Below, piece by piece: positions 1 through 11,761 of a stretch of 64,000 nt of DNA (position 1 is the first letter of the stretch; each line of letters opens with the position of its first letter). Under the pieces are notes generated by a model that worked only from the letters and a program-made list of their open reading frames with translations, did not search any database and had not been told where the DNA came from. Origin of the DNA: Stramonita haemastoma (Eukaryota > Mollusca > Gastropoda > Neogastropoda > Muricidae); the NCBI GenBank assembly GCA_030674155.1, contig CM060317.1:47617135-47681134 (forward strand). Direction: 5' to 3'. The translations under genes and the position numbers were made by a program.

Positions 1-614
1 AATCAATCCTATATTAACAGTCTTTATAACTGAAGGATTGAGAATGTTGCGTCAAAACACTGCATGGAGTTAATTAACCATAATTATCACTATCAGTGCC
101 ATTAGCCTGCCCACTGACATTTGTGGTTATTCCAATGTTGAATGAATGAATGTCAGAACAATTTTTGTTTCAGTCAGAGTAATTGGAAAATAATCCCAGA
201 GTCGGATTTTGCATTCATTTTTCTTCTGATAAAAACAAACAAACAAACTTGTTTCTGTATTGTATCTCGCGAAAAGTTTTTACACAAGAATTTGCTATCA
301 GTTATTACAGGCCTCTCAGTTTTTTTAAACTCCCAGGCTGTAAGTAAGAGCTTTTTTTACATTTTTTTTTCCTGTAGCTCTGAAAGGGTTAAAAAGTGAA
401 GATGATGAAAAAGCCCATCAAAAAAAAAAAAAAAATTTAAAAAGAAAAGAAAAGAAAATTTTAAAAAAGAAAACAGCCATGTGTGCTGCTTGACAAGCAA
501 TTTCTCTGTAAACCGGAATCTGACAGGGAGATTGACAGGAGACAAATGCGTCACTGTTTCGTGACAGAAAGTCAAAAGAAGGAAAGTCATGGTTTTCCTC
601 ACTGTGTGTTTCAG
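1..614. other. upstream non-coding sequence, probably intron or 5' UTR of the kinase gene
   Basis: No convincing coding exon is visible. There is an A-rich stretch near 420-470. The stretch 590-614 is pyrimidine-rich and ends in a good splice acceptor (gtgtgtttcag at 604-614), which suggests the first recognised exon is preceded by an intron. Further upstream exons may lie outside the window. Confidence 0.4.
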
Positions 615-940
615 AAACCTCAACATGTGATGGGTGAACACAGAGAGTGTAGCTCTGAGGACTGGGCAGTGATGGAGAAGGAGGAGGAGGATGAGAACAG
701 AGGCAGCATCAACCCTACCGGACAGCTCTGGAATCAGGAGTGCTATCACACAGAGCTGAAGCCACCTTCCACCTCTGAAGAGTCCGCTGGAGACCTTGGG
801 AAAGCGATCTCCGAAGCGGCGACTTCTTCACTGGCGGAGATGGGGACCGTTCCTGAAGGGGAGACGATGCCAGAAACAGACGTGTCTGTGGAGTTTTCTG
901 AGAATCACTCCGATAACCGCTGCCATGAATTTTGTGAATG
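615..940 (+). CDS. kinase gene exon 1: acidic N-terminus
   Basis: The frame is open across the exon. The likely start is ATG at 630 (G at -3 and +4); the frame also stays open upstream of the acceptor at 613-614, so an earlier start in an upstream exon is possible. The residues are acidic and Ser/Glu-rich (MEKEEEDENRG, then EEXXSAGDLG-type sequence). The exon ends with the donor gtgaga at 941 in phase 2, matching exon 2. The last 17 bases plus the donor are duplicated 54 bp downstream. No known domain is recognised. Assignment to the kinase gene rests on phase continuity. Confidence 0.55.
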
Positions 941-1031
941 GTGAGAAACTGTCTTCATTTTCTTTCTTTCTCTTTGTCATGAATTTTGTGAATGGTGAGA
1001 AACTGTCTTCACTTTCTTTTTTTTTTTCTTT
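924..1031 (+). repeat. 54-bp tandem duplication across exon 1 donor
   Basis: The exon end CATGAATTTTGTGAATG with donor GTGAGAAACTGTCTTCA occurs at 924 and again at 978. Both copies keep a usable GTGAGA donor. Use of the second donor would read TGG TGA, a stop, right after the normal exon end. Confidence 0.9.
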
Positions 1032-1369
1032 TTTTTTCTTTTTTTTTTGGGGGGGGGGGAGGGAGGTTAAGCAACTTTGTAAAATTTAATGTGTCTGCTT
1101 TACCCTACATGATTTTATGTTGAAACTGAATGTCACAGAAGCTTTTTCATTTTTCATCTGCGTATTCTTGTGTAGAAAGTGTCATACCTAATTCCCATCT
1201 CTCCCATCCCCCACTAAAAAGCCACGTCTTCAAACTACTTCTGAGAGATTAATTATGGGAAGAAAAGTGCTTGCATGGTCTGACTTTCCTTCTTCTATGC
1301 AGTCATCTGTCACTCTAATTTTCTTCCTTTTTTTTTTTTAACTGTCAGACAGAGCATATTGTCATCTGT

Positions 1370-1800
1370 TTTCACTTTAGGAAAGAGCAAATTGTTCCTG
1401 TTTTGACTTGAGGAAGGAGCAAATTGTCCTCTGTTTTGACTTGTGGAAGGAGCAAATTGTTCCTGTTTTGACTTGAGGAAAGAGCAAATTGTCCTCTGTT
1501 TTGACTTGAGGAAGGAGCAAATTGTTCCTGTTTTGACTTGTGGAAAGAGCAAATTGTCCTCTGTTTTGACTTGAGGAAGGAGCAAATTGTTCCTGTTTTG
1601 ACTTGAGGAAAGAGCAAATTGTCCTCTGTTTTGACTTGTGGAAAGAGCAAATTGTTATCCTTTTTAACCAGGAAAGAGGATGCTCTCATTTGTTTAGCGA
1701 CTTTTTGAAAGACCAGATTGTCATGGGATTTGACTTTGAATTGTCCTCTGTTTTTACTTGAGGACAGAGCAGATTGTTATCCATTTTGACCTGACTGTGA
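1370..1800 (+). repeat. minisatellite, ~30/60-bp unit, 5' of exon 2
   Basis: About ten half-units of the form (a/g)gagcaaattgt(tcctg/cctctg)ttttgacttg(a/t)gga follow one another, alternating between two variants so that the higher-order period is about 60 bp. Degenerate units continue to about 1795 and run into the pyrimidine/TG-rich tract of the exon 2 acceptor. Open frames over the array on the minus strand are artefacts of the repeat. Confidence 0.9.
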
Positions 1801-1822
1801 TGCAAGAGACTGTGTGTTGCAG

Positions 1823-4586
1823 GCATGAAAACCAGCACCAGACAGTCCGAAAGGTCATGGCTGGATCCCCGCGGCAAGAAAAAACGGACACCCCCAAGTC
1901 TTCTCCTGAAAGCACCGACAAACAGCAGAAAGCTGTCTGTGACAACGTGGATGACAAAGAAACTTCAAGCCCTGAAAGTGTGACAGGCGAGGAGGAGAAG
2001 ACTCATCCTGGGGCGCTGACTGACAGAGAGGAATCCTGTCCCGAAAGCGTGGCTGAGAATGAAAAGCCCCTAGACAAAGACCTGCTGAACTCAGCTCTGA
2101 AAATGAGCAACAGTTACCTGAGCTTTCTTACAGAGAAGCATTCGGAGGAGAAGCAGAAAGCCCATCAAAAAGAGCAGTCCTGGATGTCACTTATGATGAG
2201 GAGGAAATCTGTTCCAATGGCAAAAGACACATCCTTTTGTCACCATCCAGACAATGATGTAACAAAGACAACAGAATTGTTTCCAGAAAAGAAATCAGAG
2301 ATGGAGAAAGGTAGCGAAGAAGAGAAGTTGTCAACCAAATCTGCACTGGAATGGAAACTGACTGGAACTGAAAAGTCTCTGTGTGACGGAATAGAGAAAA
2401 AGCCCAGCACGACTGAAAACACTCAGCAACAAGTCTCGTCACCAAACAGTATGGAAGGGAAGAAGAACATGATATCTGAAGACCAGCAGGATGTTGATGA
2501 GAGTCTCTCCAACCTGGACAACAAATTTCTAGAAGTACTAGATGCCCTGCCCGTCTCAGAACACCTGAAGGATCAGGTCAGAGCTTTGGCCCGTACCGGT
2601 AAGGCAGACCAGCAGCTGGCAGATTTGGTAGACTTCGGGAACAGCATCAACAAAATCATCTCTGAGGCAGCAAAGTCGGCACCGCCAAGCGTGTGTGACA
2701 TGCTGAAAGCGGGCATCATTGATTTTCTGGACAAACTGTTCACCCCCAAGAAAGAGCGCTGCCTGACCAGCCTGTGTCTGCAGCAGGAGAGGAGAAGTCT
2801 GCTGGAGAAGCAGTGTGGAAGCAGTCAGCTCAGGGACAAGCAGACGGCCATTGAGATGGTCCTGTCTCTGAGCCAGCAGAACAAGCTGACCAACAGCGCC
2901 CTGACCCAAGTGTACAGCTGCCTCCAGGGACACCAGGCGCTAGACCCGTTGTCTGGCTCTGGGGACGTTAAAAGTCTGCTGAATTCCCAGAACCACAGCA
3001 TGAAGAAGCAGGAGGAGAGTGTCAGCCTGAAAGAAGAGGACCAGAAAAGGAGCGATGCACCAGACACGGCAGTGGGGGTCAGAAAGGAGAACATAGGGAT
3101 GTCCCTGAAATCGGATGTTCCTAGTCTTCGCCACCTGAGTGAACTGCCCATGGAGGCAGATGCCTTTAGGTCCCCGGTGGAGGATTCCTTCTCCTTCCCC
3201 ACCTACGCCACTTCCTCCATCCTGGCAGACACCCACCCTATCAGCAGAGGAGGCACTGACCTGAAGGTCATTCTGTCCCTCATCCAAAAGTTTGTCAGGA
3301 AAGTAGGAGTGGACTCCAAGACAGACTGGCAGCCAGCTCGCTGTGAGACAGCTGAACAGAAAAACATGGAGGGTCAGCTGGCTGCGCCTGAAGATGTGGA
3401 TGACAAAACACAGCTCCAAAAAGAGCTGGGCTGCTGGACAGAGGAGCAGAAAACTGTGGAAATGAAAACACAAGAAGCGGAAGAAAAGCACGAGCTTCCA
3501 GCGGAAAGAGACAGCGAGATGGAAGATGCAGAAAAAGCCCAAGAAAAAGCTGGACGGGAAGAAAAGGAGCCATCCTCGTCAGACAACACTACCCATGAAG
3601 ATGAGGAAGAGATCACAGAAAAATCTGACTATGAAGATTCAGAGAAAGTCGGAAAGCAGCAAAGAACAGACTTGACTCCAGCTGTAGTGGCTGACGCAGC
3701 GGAGCCAACCAATCAGAAGGAAGATGACAATGCAGACTGCAGCAACCAGTCAGCTTCAACACCAGAGGAACCAACCAATCAGGAGACCACTGACATAGAC
3801 AGCAGCAGCCAGTCACCCCCAGCAACACTGGAGCCATCCAATGAGAAAGAGGCTGCCAACACTGTCTGCAAAACCCAGTTATCTGCAGTAAGGCCGGAAC
3901 ACAAGGACGGCAGCTCAAAGCCTGCAACAAACCAACAACAAATGCCCAAAACAAAAGTCAAGACAAAGCCAAAAAAGGCAAAGGACCAAGTACTACCACT
4001 AGTTCTCAACAAACAGCAGCAGAAAAGGAACGAGAGATCAGCTTCCAAGAAGAAAAGAAAACGCCAAAGCCGAAGAAAACCTGAAATGATGACAACAAGA
4101 GAGAACCAGCAACATGTCACCAAGAGCTTGAAAGCGATGAAAAAACCACTCCACACGGAAGATACGTCGCACAAAGCCAGGCCGTCAGAACAGGACAAGA
4201 GCAACGCTGGGAAGAAATCACCAAGGCATATTCAAAAGAGGAAAAATCCTGACCCAAAGACAAGTCTGCACAACCAAAAACCGCCAAAGCCCATGAACAC
4301 TCACAACACGCAAAACCATCACGGACAGAGGATCAAGTATGACCAGACACCACCTCAGCCCATGAAAGTTGGAGACAAGCAGAGGTGTTTCCAGCAGCCT
4401 CCACTGCACCAGCCACTCCATCTCAGAAGACCCAGGGACAATGGCGGGAAGGGTCCGCTGCTGATTGAATGGGATTGGCTGGATGTGCGAGGCGGAATAA
4501 TCCGGGTGATGATGGCGGGGGACAGTCCTGGCGGAACGTCGCAAGGACAAGGTCAAGGCAGTGATGGATCCTCCTACTCCAGTGCT
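1823..4586 (+). CDS. kinase gene exon 2: long charged N-terminal region
   Basis: The acceptor is tgtgtgttgcag at 1811-1822; phase 2 matches exon 1. The 920-residue segment is Glu/Lys/Ser-rich and probably largely disordered. An exception is a Leu-rich predicted-helical part around DNA 2510-2940 (FLEVLDALPVSEHLKDQVRA, FLDKLFTPKKERCLTSL). The C-terminal third is strongly basic with an NLS-like cluster (KKKRKRQSRRK, near 4050-4075). That is a plausible counterpart of the basic NLS cluster in the N-terminal part of vertebrate NIK. The end is LIEWDWLDVRGGIIRVMM. The donor is either GTGAGT at 4587 (phase 0) or GTCAAG at 4552 (phase 1); each pairs with an available acceptor of exon 3. No domain family is recognised. 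Confidence 0.7.
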
Positions 4587-4672
4587 GTGAGTAGTGATTA
4601 GACGCTCTTGTGTTAGTTTTATGGCTGTGTGTTGTGAGTCTTTATTCTTTTTTTTTTATTCTTTTTTTTGTT

Positions 4673-4975
4673 GTTGAGGATAATGGAATAAGCACTCGCA
4701 TACTTTTTTGCATCCTGTCCCTGTGTGTGTGCAGTTTTGTAATTTTGTCATCCACTCCCACAGGCATACAATGGCCTACTCTTCTGAAAAGCGGAAGGGT
4801 TTTAACATATGCGTAAGATGTTCTGCGTGCATTCACACATGGGACGTCAGTTTATAGTCTCATCCGAAGAACTTTTCAGGGGAGTAGAGTCTGGGGTTTT
4901 TTTTTTTGTTTTTTTTTTCAGGGAAGTAGAATCAGCACTGATGTTAACTCCAGAGGAAAAATCCTCTGTGTCTGT
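4673..4975 (-). mobile_element. SINE family B copy (minus orientation)
   Basis: The plus strand shows the complement of the family B tail (gataatggaataagcact), then the conserved body with GATGTTCTGCGTGCATTC and TATAGTCTCATCCGAA, then the head-side GTTAACTCCAG. The same modules recur at 14.2, 14.9, 18.1, 42.3, 48.4 and 59.0 kb. Confidence 0.75.
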
Positions 4976-5555
4976 ATGTATTTTTGTATTAGTTGGTGTG
5001 TGTGTGATGTGTCTGTGCATGTGTGTGTTTATGCATGTGGTTCATTTACAAACAAACGATTCTTTCAATAGTTAGCTGGATGATCAAAAGTAAAGATGTT
5101 GCAAAAATCTGAGCTGGATGATAAAGAGCAAATATGTTTGTTGCAAAAAGTCTTGCTGATGTACAGTAGTTACTGTCCTGACTGTGTTTTCATTGTCAGT
5201 CAATTTCAGTTTGATCAGCAGTCACCACCCAAACTTTTTGTTGTTGTTTGTGATTGATGCACACATTTTCTAGAACTGGTATGAATCAATTTCTGGACTT
5301 TCACCTGCAGATTTCACTTTGCTTTTGTTGTTTTGGAGTTAGCTGATCATACTTTTAGAGATGTATCATCCTTTTAAAGATGTATTATACTTTTTAAAGA
5401 TGTATTATCATGTGTTTTTCTGCTTCCTTCAGTCTTGGCCGTTTCTTTCATCATTGGTTTTTTGTGTGTGTTTGGTTGCGGGGGGGGGGGGTTTGTGGGG
5501 TTTTTTTTTTATTCTTTCATCATTTGTTTATAGTTAATTTTTCTGACTCCAGCAG

Positions 5556-5864
5556 GTGAGAGACTAGTGTTAACTGTGAATGGAATGTCACAGGGAGGTG
5601 CCAGCAGTGCACAGGGGTGGGGGGGAGCACGCCCCAAGACCAGTAGACAGGGCAGTGGCAGCGGTGACAGGGGAGGTAGTGGAGGGGGTGGTGGGGGTGG
5701 AGACGACAGGAGGCCCCCTACCCGAAAAGTGCCGGACTCCCTGCCGTTTGCCGTGGATCCCAGTGGACAGAACGGGCCCCCGCCCCCCAATTTCAAGCGT
5801 CACCGCAAAAAACAGCACGGGAGTGGCGTCCAATGAACAGCTCTGTCACTGTCTGGGACAGGCG
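5556..5864 (+). CDS. kinase gene exon 3: Gly/Ser-rich linker leading into the Cys/His module (frame break)
   Basis: The acceptor is cag at 5555 (with the 4551 donor) or gag at 5560 (with the 4586 donor); both start the same frame, giving a Gly/Ser/Pro-rich sequence and the basic stretch NFKRHRKKQ. That frame stops at 5834. The exon end at the consensus donor gtgagt (5865) is in a different frame (NEQLCHCLGQA), which joins in phase 0 to exon 4. A one-base excess or two-base loss inside the exon would reconcile both; it lies among G-runs at 5610-5700 or the C/A-runs at 5770-5815. Boundaries are plausible, the exact protein is not. Confidence 0.5.
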
Positions 5865-6519
5865 GTGAGTTGTCAGTTTTTTGTTTGGTTGGGTTTGGAC
5901 GGGGGGGGGGGGTTGTTTTGGGGATTTTTTTTATTCTTCTTTTTTAAGAAGTTATGTGTTCATCCGTAACGTGAGAAGTCCATGGTTCAAGTACTGTATA
6001 AAGTTGGATTTATTTCTACCATTCATCACATCTTGAGCTGTAACATGTGTGAAAGTCTTTTGGATGATATAGCAAACAGAAGTTCTGTTACTGAAACACG
6101 AGCATACCCAGCATGCAACCTGTACAATGAAATGGGCTGCTCTGAAGTTGGAACGTGTCGGCTGAGGCCAGCAGGCAGACCTCCTGTAGAGTCACAAGCA
6201 CAGGAGAAGACCAGGCACTATGCACCTCACCCAGCAAGGAAATGAAAAGAGATAACAAAAATCAGTCAGTACAGTCTTAACTTCAAAGACTGTTGAAAGA
6301 ATGCAGTGTGAGCAAACATTTAATGTTTTTATATCATGATATTTGGCTACATCAGTAGTCTTCAGACTTTACTTTCAGGAAATGGGTGACACATTCTGTG
6401 AAATAAACAAAAGTATTGTCTAAAAAAATTTTTTTTCAATTCTGTGAACATGTAATCTTTGCAAGGAAGATGCATACGGCAGTTATATCTATTTGCTTCT
6501 TTAGTCTTTAAACGTTGGT

Positions 6520-6820
6520 AACATTACAAGTTGTATTGTTTTATGTGATGTAATACAAGTTGTATTGTTTTTATCTGATGCGATACAAATTGTGTTGTTT
6601 TATGTGATACAAGTTGTATTGTTTTATGTGATGTGATACAAGTTGTATTGTTTTTATCTGATGCGATACAAATTGTGTTGTTTTATGTGATACAAGTTGT
6701 ATTGTTTTTATGGAATGTGATACAAGTTGTATTGTTTTAAGTGATATGACACAAGTTGTATTGTTTTTATGGGATGTGATACAAGTTGTATTGTTTTATG
6801 TGATGTGATACATGTTGTAT
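6520..6820 (+). repeat. minisatellite, ~27-31 bp unit
   Basis: About ten copies of (ga)tacaagttgtattgttttatgtgatg, with t/g variants, lie in intron 3. This is followed by A/T-rich low-complexity DNA to 7020. Confidence 0.9.
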
Positions 6821-7061
6821 TGGTTTGTTTTTTTATATATATCTGATGTGAATAAAATCATGACCCCTTACAAAAAAATAAATATAAAAAATATTTTAAA
6901 ATATACATAAATTTTAATTTTAAAAATATTTTTAAAAATAAATGAATTAAAAAAAAAATTTAAACTAAAAAAAAAAAAAAAGAATCATGACCCCCACACC
7001 CCAGAAAAAAAAAAAAGAAACACACAAACTTTGAAACCAAACCCGTCGTTCTGCAAAACAG

Positions 7062-7427
7062 GGCAAAGGCATGGAGTGCTTGCAGCAGTCGAGCGGACTG
7101 GGGGAGGTGAACCGCTGCATGACCCTGTGTCTGCACGACACGCGCAGCGTGACCTCCCCGACGGAGGACATCCTGGCGTGCTGCACGTGCGCCACGCTGC
7201 ACTCGCTGCTGTCCCACTTCTCCATGGCGGCGCACAGCGAGACGTGTTCCATGTGCCTGCAGCTCTTCACCCTCATCCACTGCCACATCCTCCACTGTCA
7301 GCGCAGCTGGGCCAGTGGTGACGACGATGGCGGCGGTGACATGCCGGATTCGGCGCGCAACGTGTGTCGCAGGATGCGGCAGGCCCGGACGTTCGCCAAC
7401 GGGACGGAGACTGTCGCCGTGACAAAG
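7062..7427 (+). CDS. kinase gene exon 4: Cys/His-rich module resembling TAZ2 zinc finger
   Basis: The exon starts after aaaacag (7061) in phase 0 and ends at aag|gtgagg in phase 0. The encoded sequence has the layout of a TAZ2 zinc finger (p300/CBP family). It runs CCTC, then LHSLLSH, then ETCSMCLQLFTLIHCHILHC, compared with GGCPICKQLIALCCYHAKHC recalled from CBP TAZ2. A basic helix-like stretch CRRMRQARTF follows where TAZ2 has an Arg/Met-rich helix. Some zinc ligands appear missing: the Cys after the first H-x3 position is Ala, and the last C-x4-C is absent. It may therefore be a partly degenerate or divergent member. Exons 3 (end) and 5 (start) extend the module. The region is GC-rich compared with the flanking introns. 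Confidence 0.6.
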
Positions 7428-7429
7428 GT

Positions 7430-7550
7430 GAGGGGGTACACAGGGTATGGGCTGTGTGTGGCAGGCCGGGAGGTTGAAATGAGCGGTGTGGGGACAGTGG
7501 TATGGGGCACGGCACAGAAGACAAGGCAGAAAAAGAAAAAAAAAAGGGAG
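7430..7550 (+). repeat. dispersed repeat shared with 30,935-31,105
   Basis: GGGTATGG...GGTTGAAATGAGCGGTGTGG...CACAGAAGACAAGGCAG directly follows the exon 4 donor. It matches the complement of 30,940-31,020 nearly base for base over about 90 bp. It is probably part of an unnamed retroelement. Confidence 0.75.
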
Positions 7551-8213
7551 GGTTTTTTTTTTAGGGGGGGGGGGGGGGGGGGGAGATAGAGGCAAGGATT
7601 GAAGGGAGTGGGTGTTAAGAGATTCTTTGGGTGTTGTTGTGGCACTTAAATGTGTGTGTGTGTCTTATACTGGACAAAAGTGAGCTTGTCAGGAATCAGG
7701 GAGGGAAATTGTTAAGGGGTTGTGGCTGTTTGTAGATTCTTTTGTGTGTTTTCTTGTGTGCTTATATTTGCGTGTGTGTTTTTCATGATTTGAGTGGTTA
7801 CATGCACTCCCTGTTTGTACAACTGTGTTGCATACATGTTTGTGTCTTGTGGGGTTTTTTTTTATACTTATGTGGACTCCCTGTTTCTCAAAGTGTCAAA
7901 CCTGCCGACTGAGGTAACGGGTCCGTGACCATGTATCTGTAGATGAAATAACATGTGGTCTTGATAATGCACAGTGCACAAATCCAACATCTCTCAGTAG
8001 GGCCTAGTCAAGAGTGCTAAATTTAGCACGCTCCTTCCTTGTACCTTGTCCACCTGTGGTCAACTCCAGCTATAAATAGCACCAGCTGGCCCCAGCTGGG
8101 ATGGGACGGGATAATTAGCAGCTGAGAGAAGCTGAAAGTGAGTGTAACTGACAGCTGTGAATGAGGAATACCACCTAGGACCATGCTGTGAACCTGTCTG
8201 GTGGCTGTGGCAG

Positions 8214-8955
8214 GTGTGGGAAAAGGTGAGGAAGTATCTCAGCGCTGCCCTGGGCCCAGCGCTGCTGCTGGACGTGGGGATGGAGAGCGAGGTGGCGGCA
8301 CACACTGGCAGCGGCGACTACGCCTCCTCAGAAATGCCCAGCCTGGAGGCCTGCACTCCGGCAGAGGCCCAGCCCAGCGGGGACCTGGAGTCAGCCAGGA
8401 GGCTCCCCTCCAAAGACGGCTCTGCTTCACTCTTTGACCCGCCCTCACAAAAGTCGGCTCCAGCCAAGCAGCAAGCGTCGGCCGATCCCCAGTCTTCCTC
8501 AGCAGACGCCTCTGGGGGTCATCCGGCCGTCATGCCCAAGGCCAAGCTGTGTCGCCGGCCCAGCCAAAAGGTCGTGCCTCAGAAAACCATCCCCGAGGAG
8601 CCCAGCTCTCCCCACCCCTCCCCCACCCCGCCAGCCTCCCCCGCCCAGCCGGAGAGTTCTCCAGACCCGGCCGGAGCGGCGGGTGACTTCGCCCAGGTCA
8701 CTCTGCCCAGCGTGTTCCCCAGGCCGGCCGAGACGCCCGAGGAGGGGGAGGACATGCTGGAGCTGATCCGGCAGTTTGACCGGCGCACCAAGGAGCAGCA
8801 GGCCAGGGCTGCTATGGCAGCCTCCAGGACCTTCAACGACGACCCCACCGCCACCCAGAAGACGTACGGCCAGGGTGGCACCATCAGCATGCCCGACACC
8901 CGCGACCGCCTCATCAGGGGAGAGCAGACCCTGTCCGTGGAGATGCAGCCTGTGG
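8214..8955 (+). CDS. kinase gene exon 5: Pro/Ser-rich linker
   Basis: The acceptor is gtggcag at 8213 (phase 0); the donor is gtaagg at 8956 (phase 1, matching exon 6). It begins VWEKVRKYLSAALG, possibly the end of the Cys/His module. It then becomes Pro/Ser/Ala-rich (SSPHPSPTPPASPAQPES) and ends with a charged helical stretch (EDMLELIRQFDRRTKEQQ). No named domain is present; it is probably a flexible connector before the kinase. Confidence 0.75.
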
Positions 8956-9097
8956 GTAAGGAAGGGAGAGAAGAAGGGTTGTTGGGGTGGGAAAAAAAAA
9001 AATTAATAAAAAACTTTTTTTACAAATTTAAAAAAAAAAAAAAAAAGTTTGTCGGGGTGGATGGATGGGGCTCATAGTCTGCGTCTGTTCGGATATC

Positions 9098-9345
9098 AGA
9101 GGGGGGTGGGGTGGACACAGACTATTCTTATCAGTAGGTGAAAAGGATGGGTAGTGATATGGATTTGGCATTGAAGGGGGGGGGGGGGCACAGGCCATTC
9201 TTATTTGTAGGTGAAAAGGATGGGTAGTGATATGGATTTGGCATTGGAGGGATGGTGGTCGGTGGTTGGGGGGAGGGGGGGGACACAAGCTATTATTCTT
9301 ATCTGTAGGTGAAAAGGATGGGGAGTAGTGATATGGATTTGGCAT
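9098..9345 (+). repeat. ~90-bp tandem repeat, 3 copies
   Basis: The unit contains taggtgaaaaggatggg(t)agtgatatggatttggcattg, separated by G-runs. It lies in intron 5. Confidence 0.85.
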
Positions 9346-9796
9346 TGGTGGTTGTGAGGATGTTTACAACCAGTTAAATGTACTTATATTTCTTGAGTGT
9401 GTGAAACAGAAATGTGCCATTCCATGTTTCTAATTGTGAGACATGTTTTCCTTTTTAACTGAGAAAGATGTTTTTGCTCTCTAAGCTTGCTGCAGCCTGA
9501 GCATGACTTAATTTTCTAAGTTGATGAACAGAGAAATTTGAATCTGAACATGGTATTTGTGATGTAGAATAACTGGTAAAGAATAAAACTTGTTTTGGTT
9601 TGGGGTTTTTTAAATACACACTCCATATGTAGTGAAAAAAGCAGCACCTGTTTACTGCCATTTCAGATATATCAAGTAGTGCAACATCTTGACTAAAGCC
9701 ATTTCTTCCAAGAGTAAAACGGATTAAGCAGTATGTTTGTCCTTGAGTTGATGCACTGTGCTGTGTAGTCTTTTCAAAGAAGACTAGTGTGTGTTT

Positions 9797-9972
9797 AAAA
9801 TGCAGAATATTGTGGGTGTAGGGACACCGGGCATTGGGTAGGTGGTGTATGTGTTGAATTAAAATGCAGAATATTGTGAGTGTAGGAACACAGGGGAGGT
9901 GGTGTTTGTGTGTAATTAAAATGCAGAATATTGTGGGTGTAGGGACGCCGGGCATTGGGGAGGTGGTGTATG
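9797..9972 (+). repeat. three tandem copies of exon 6 acceptor and exon start
   Basis: The units begin AAAATGCAGAATATTGTG at 9797, 9861 and 9918 (64 and 57 bp apart). Each holds GTGTAGG followed by a version of the exon 6 start (GGACGCCGGGCATTGGGGAG in the functional copy). Only the third copy continues into coding sequence; the first two are decoy acceptors. Confidence 0.85.
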
Positions 9973-10094
9973 GCACGAGTCGTCAGCTGAGACTGGTGGC
10001 TCAGAACTGGAGCCACGAGAGGGACCGGTGTAAAGCCAGTGGCATCTGTCAGTATCAGCACAGGGAGGAAGGCGTCATCCTGGATGAGTACAAG
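9943..10094 (+). CDS. kinase gene exon 6: pre-kinase segment
   Basis: The acceptor is gggtgtag at 9942, phase 1 as required by exon 5. It encodes [18 protein letters not shown] ... [10 protein letters not shown] and ends at the donor gtcagt (10,095) in phase 0. ILDEYK corresponds to the VDYEYREEV segment just N-terminal to the kinase lobe in vertebrate NIK. A (GT)n tract starts 35 bp into the next intron. Confidence 0.75.
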
Positions 10095-10123
10095 GTCAGT
10101 GTATACCCACCTACCCACCCACC

Positions 10124-10130
<7 letters not shown>

Positions 10131-10192
<62 letters not shown>

Positions 10193-10374
10193 AAAGGGAG
10201 ATCATCCGCTGTGTGTGTGTGTATGTGTGTGTGTTTGCACATGCACATTTGTGTGTATGTATGTGTGTGTGTGTGTCTATTTTACCATATGTGTGTGTGC
10301 ATATATATCTTTTTCCTTCTGCCTTCCTGCCTGCGCACACGCACACACACACATGCATGCACACATGCATGTGT

Positions 10375-10444
<70 letters not shown>

Positions 10445-10760
10445 ACACACACACAGAGCTCTTTCTTTACTTGTGTTTGTCTCTTCGTCACTGGTTCTGA
10501 CTATGTCTCACTCTGTTACCATTCCCCTTCACCTTCTTTCTCTCTCTCTCCCTTCCATCCCTCAGTGTCAGATAATATCCACACTTTTTTTTTTAGCTGT
10601 AATTTTTTTTAAATTTCCTTTTGTTATTGGTTTGTACTGTTTCTTCTTTCTCCTTTTTTTGTATTATATATATATATATATAATGTATATATAGATAGAG
10701 ATAGATAGATAGATATAGATAGATACACACACATATATATATATATATACATAGATATAT
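10131..10760 (+). repeat. microsatellite cluster (GT)n, (CA)n, (TA)n, (GATA)n
   Basis: (GT)n at 10,131-10,188, mixed GT/CA at 10,210-10,375, (CA)n at 10,376-10,455, and TA/GATA/CA-rich tracts at 10,665-10,760. Translations over it are artefacts. Confidence 0.95.
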
Positions 10761-10870
10761 ATAAACTCTGCAACTTTTTTGTTGTTGTATATTCCGCATG
10801 AAAAAATGCACTGGACTTTATTTACACATTTTTTTTTTTTTTTTATTGTTGTTGTTGGTTCTGCTCCTAG

Positions 10871-11008
10871 AAACAGCTGAAGATCCTTCGCACCCGCTAC
10901 CAGAAGCACCAGCAGTGGGAGCGGCTGGTTCACCTGGGCAATGGGGTGACTGGCAAGTGTCACCTGTGCATCGACCGCACCTCCAACTTCAAGTTCTGCT
11001 GCAAGAAA
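10871..11008 (+). CDS. kinase gene exon 7: N-lobe with glycine loop and beta-3 lysine
   Basis: The acceptor is tcctag at 10,870 and the donor gtgaga at 11,009; 46 codons, phase 0 at both ends. It encodes the linker KQLKILRTRYQKHQQWE, the glycine loop LGNGVTGKCHL (vertebrate NIK LGRGSFGEVHR) and FKFCCKK, whose last-but-one or last Lys is the ATP-contacting lysine (NIK CAVKKV). Confidence 0.85.
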
Positions 11009-11159
11009 GTGAGATTTCAGGGCGGGGGTAGGGGTGGGCGGGGGGGGGCGGGTTTCTCTCTTTTTGTCTCCCTCACTGTGTCTTTTTGTCTTTTTTTTTT
11101 GTCTTGTCTTTCTTCTCTCCTCTCCTTTCATGGCTCTTTGTCTCTGTCTGTCTCTCTTT

Positions 11160-11470
<311 letters not shown>

Positions 11471-11761
11471 GAATAAAAGTATTCATAGGGTTTTAGTTTC
11501 ATTCGTCTCTTGAGCAGCTGGGATTTGGGGCTTTTTTTTTGTTTGTTTGTTTTTAATTAATGAAAATTACTTTTGGCTCTATACCCCAGGATGTCTTCAT
11601 ATGGTACTTCGAACTGAGGTGCTGATTATGAAGACATGTGTAACATGTTGTGCACATGTCAAAATCCCATCCATCCTTCATGCACATACATGTAAAAAAA
11701 AAAAATTTTAAAAAAATTATTTTTTTAAAGAGTGGTTGATGAAGATGGCGAGGACTGTATG

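Noticed and set aside
2191..4556. Minus-strand open frames opposite kinase exon 2
   Set aside because: Shadows of a strongly biased coding exon; the plus frame has matching splice phases.
5580..5864. Reading exon 3 entirely in the frame used at its 3' end
   Set aside because: That frame has TAG at 5,565 and TAA at 5,571 just inside any phase-compatible acceptor, so the exon needs a frame change instead.
8157..8213. ATG at 8,157 as start of a separate short protein
   Set aside because: A good acceptor at 8,213 with matching phase makes this intron; the frame upstream is open by chance.
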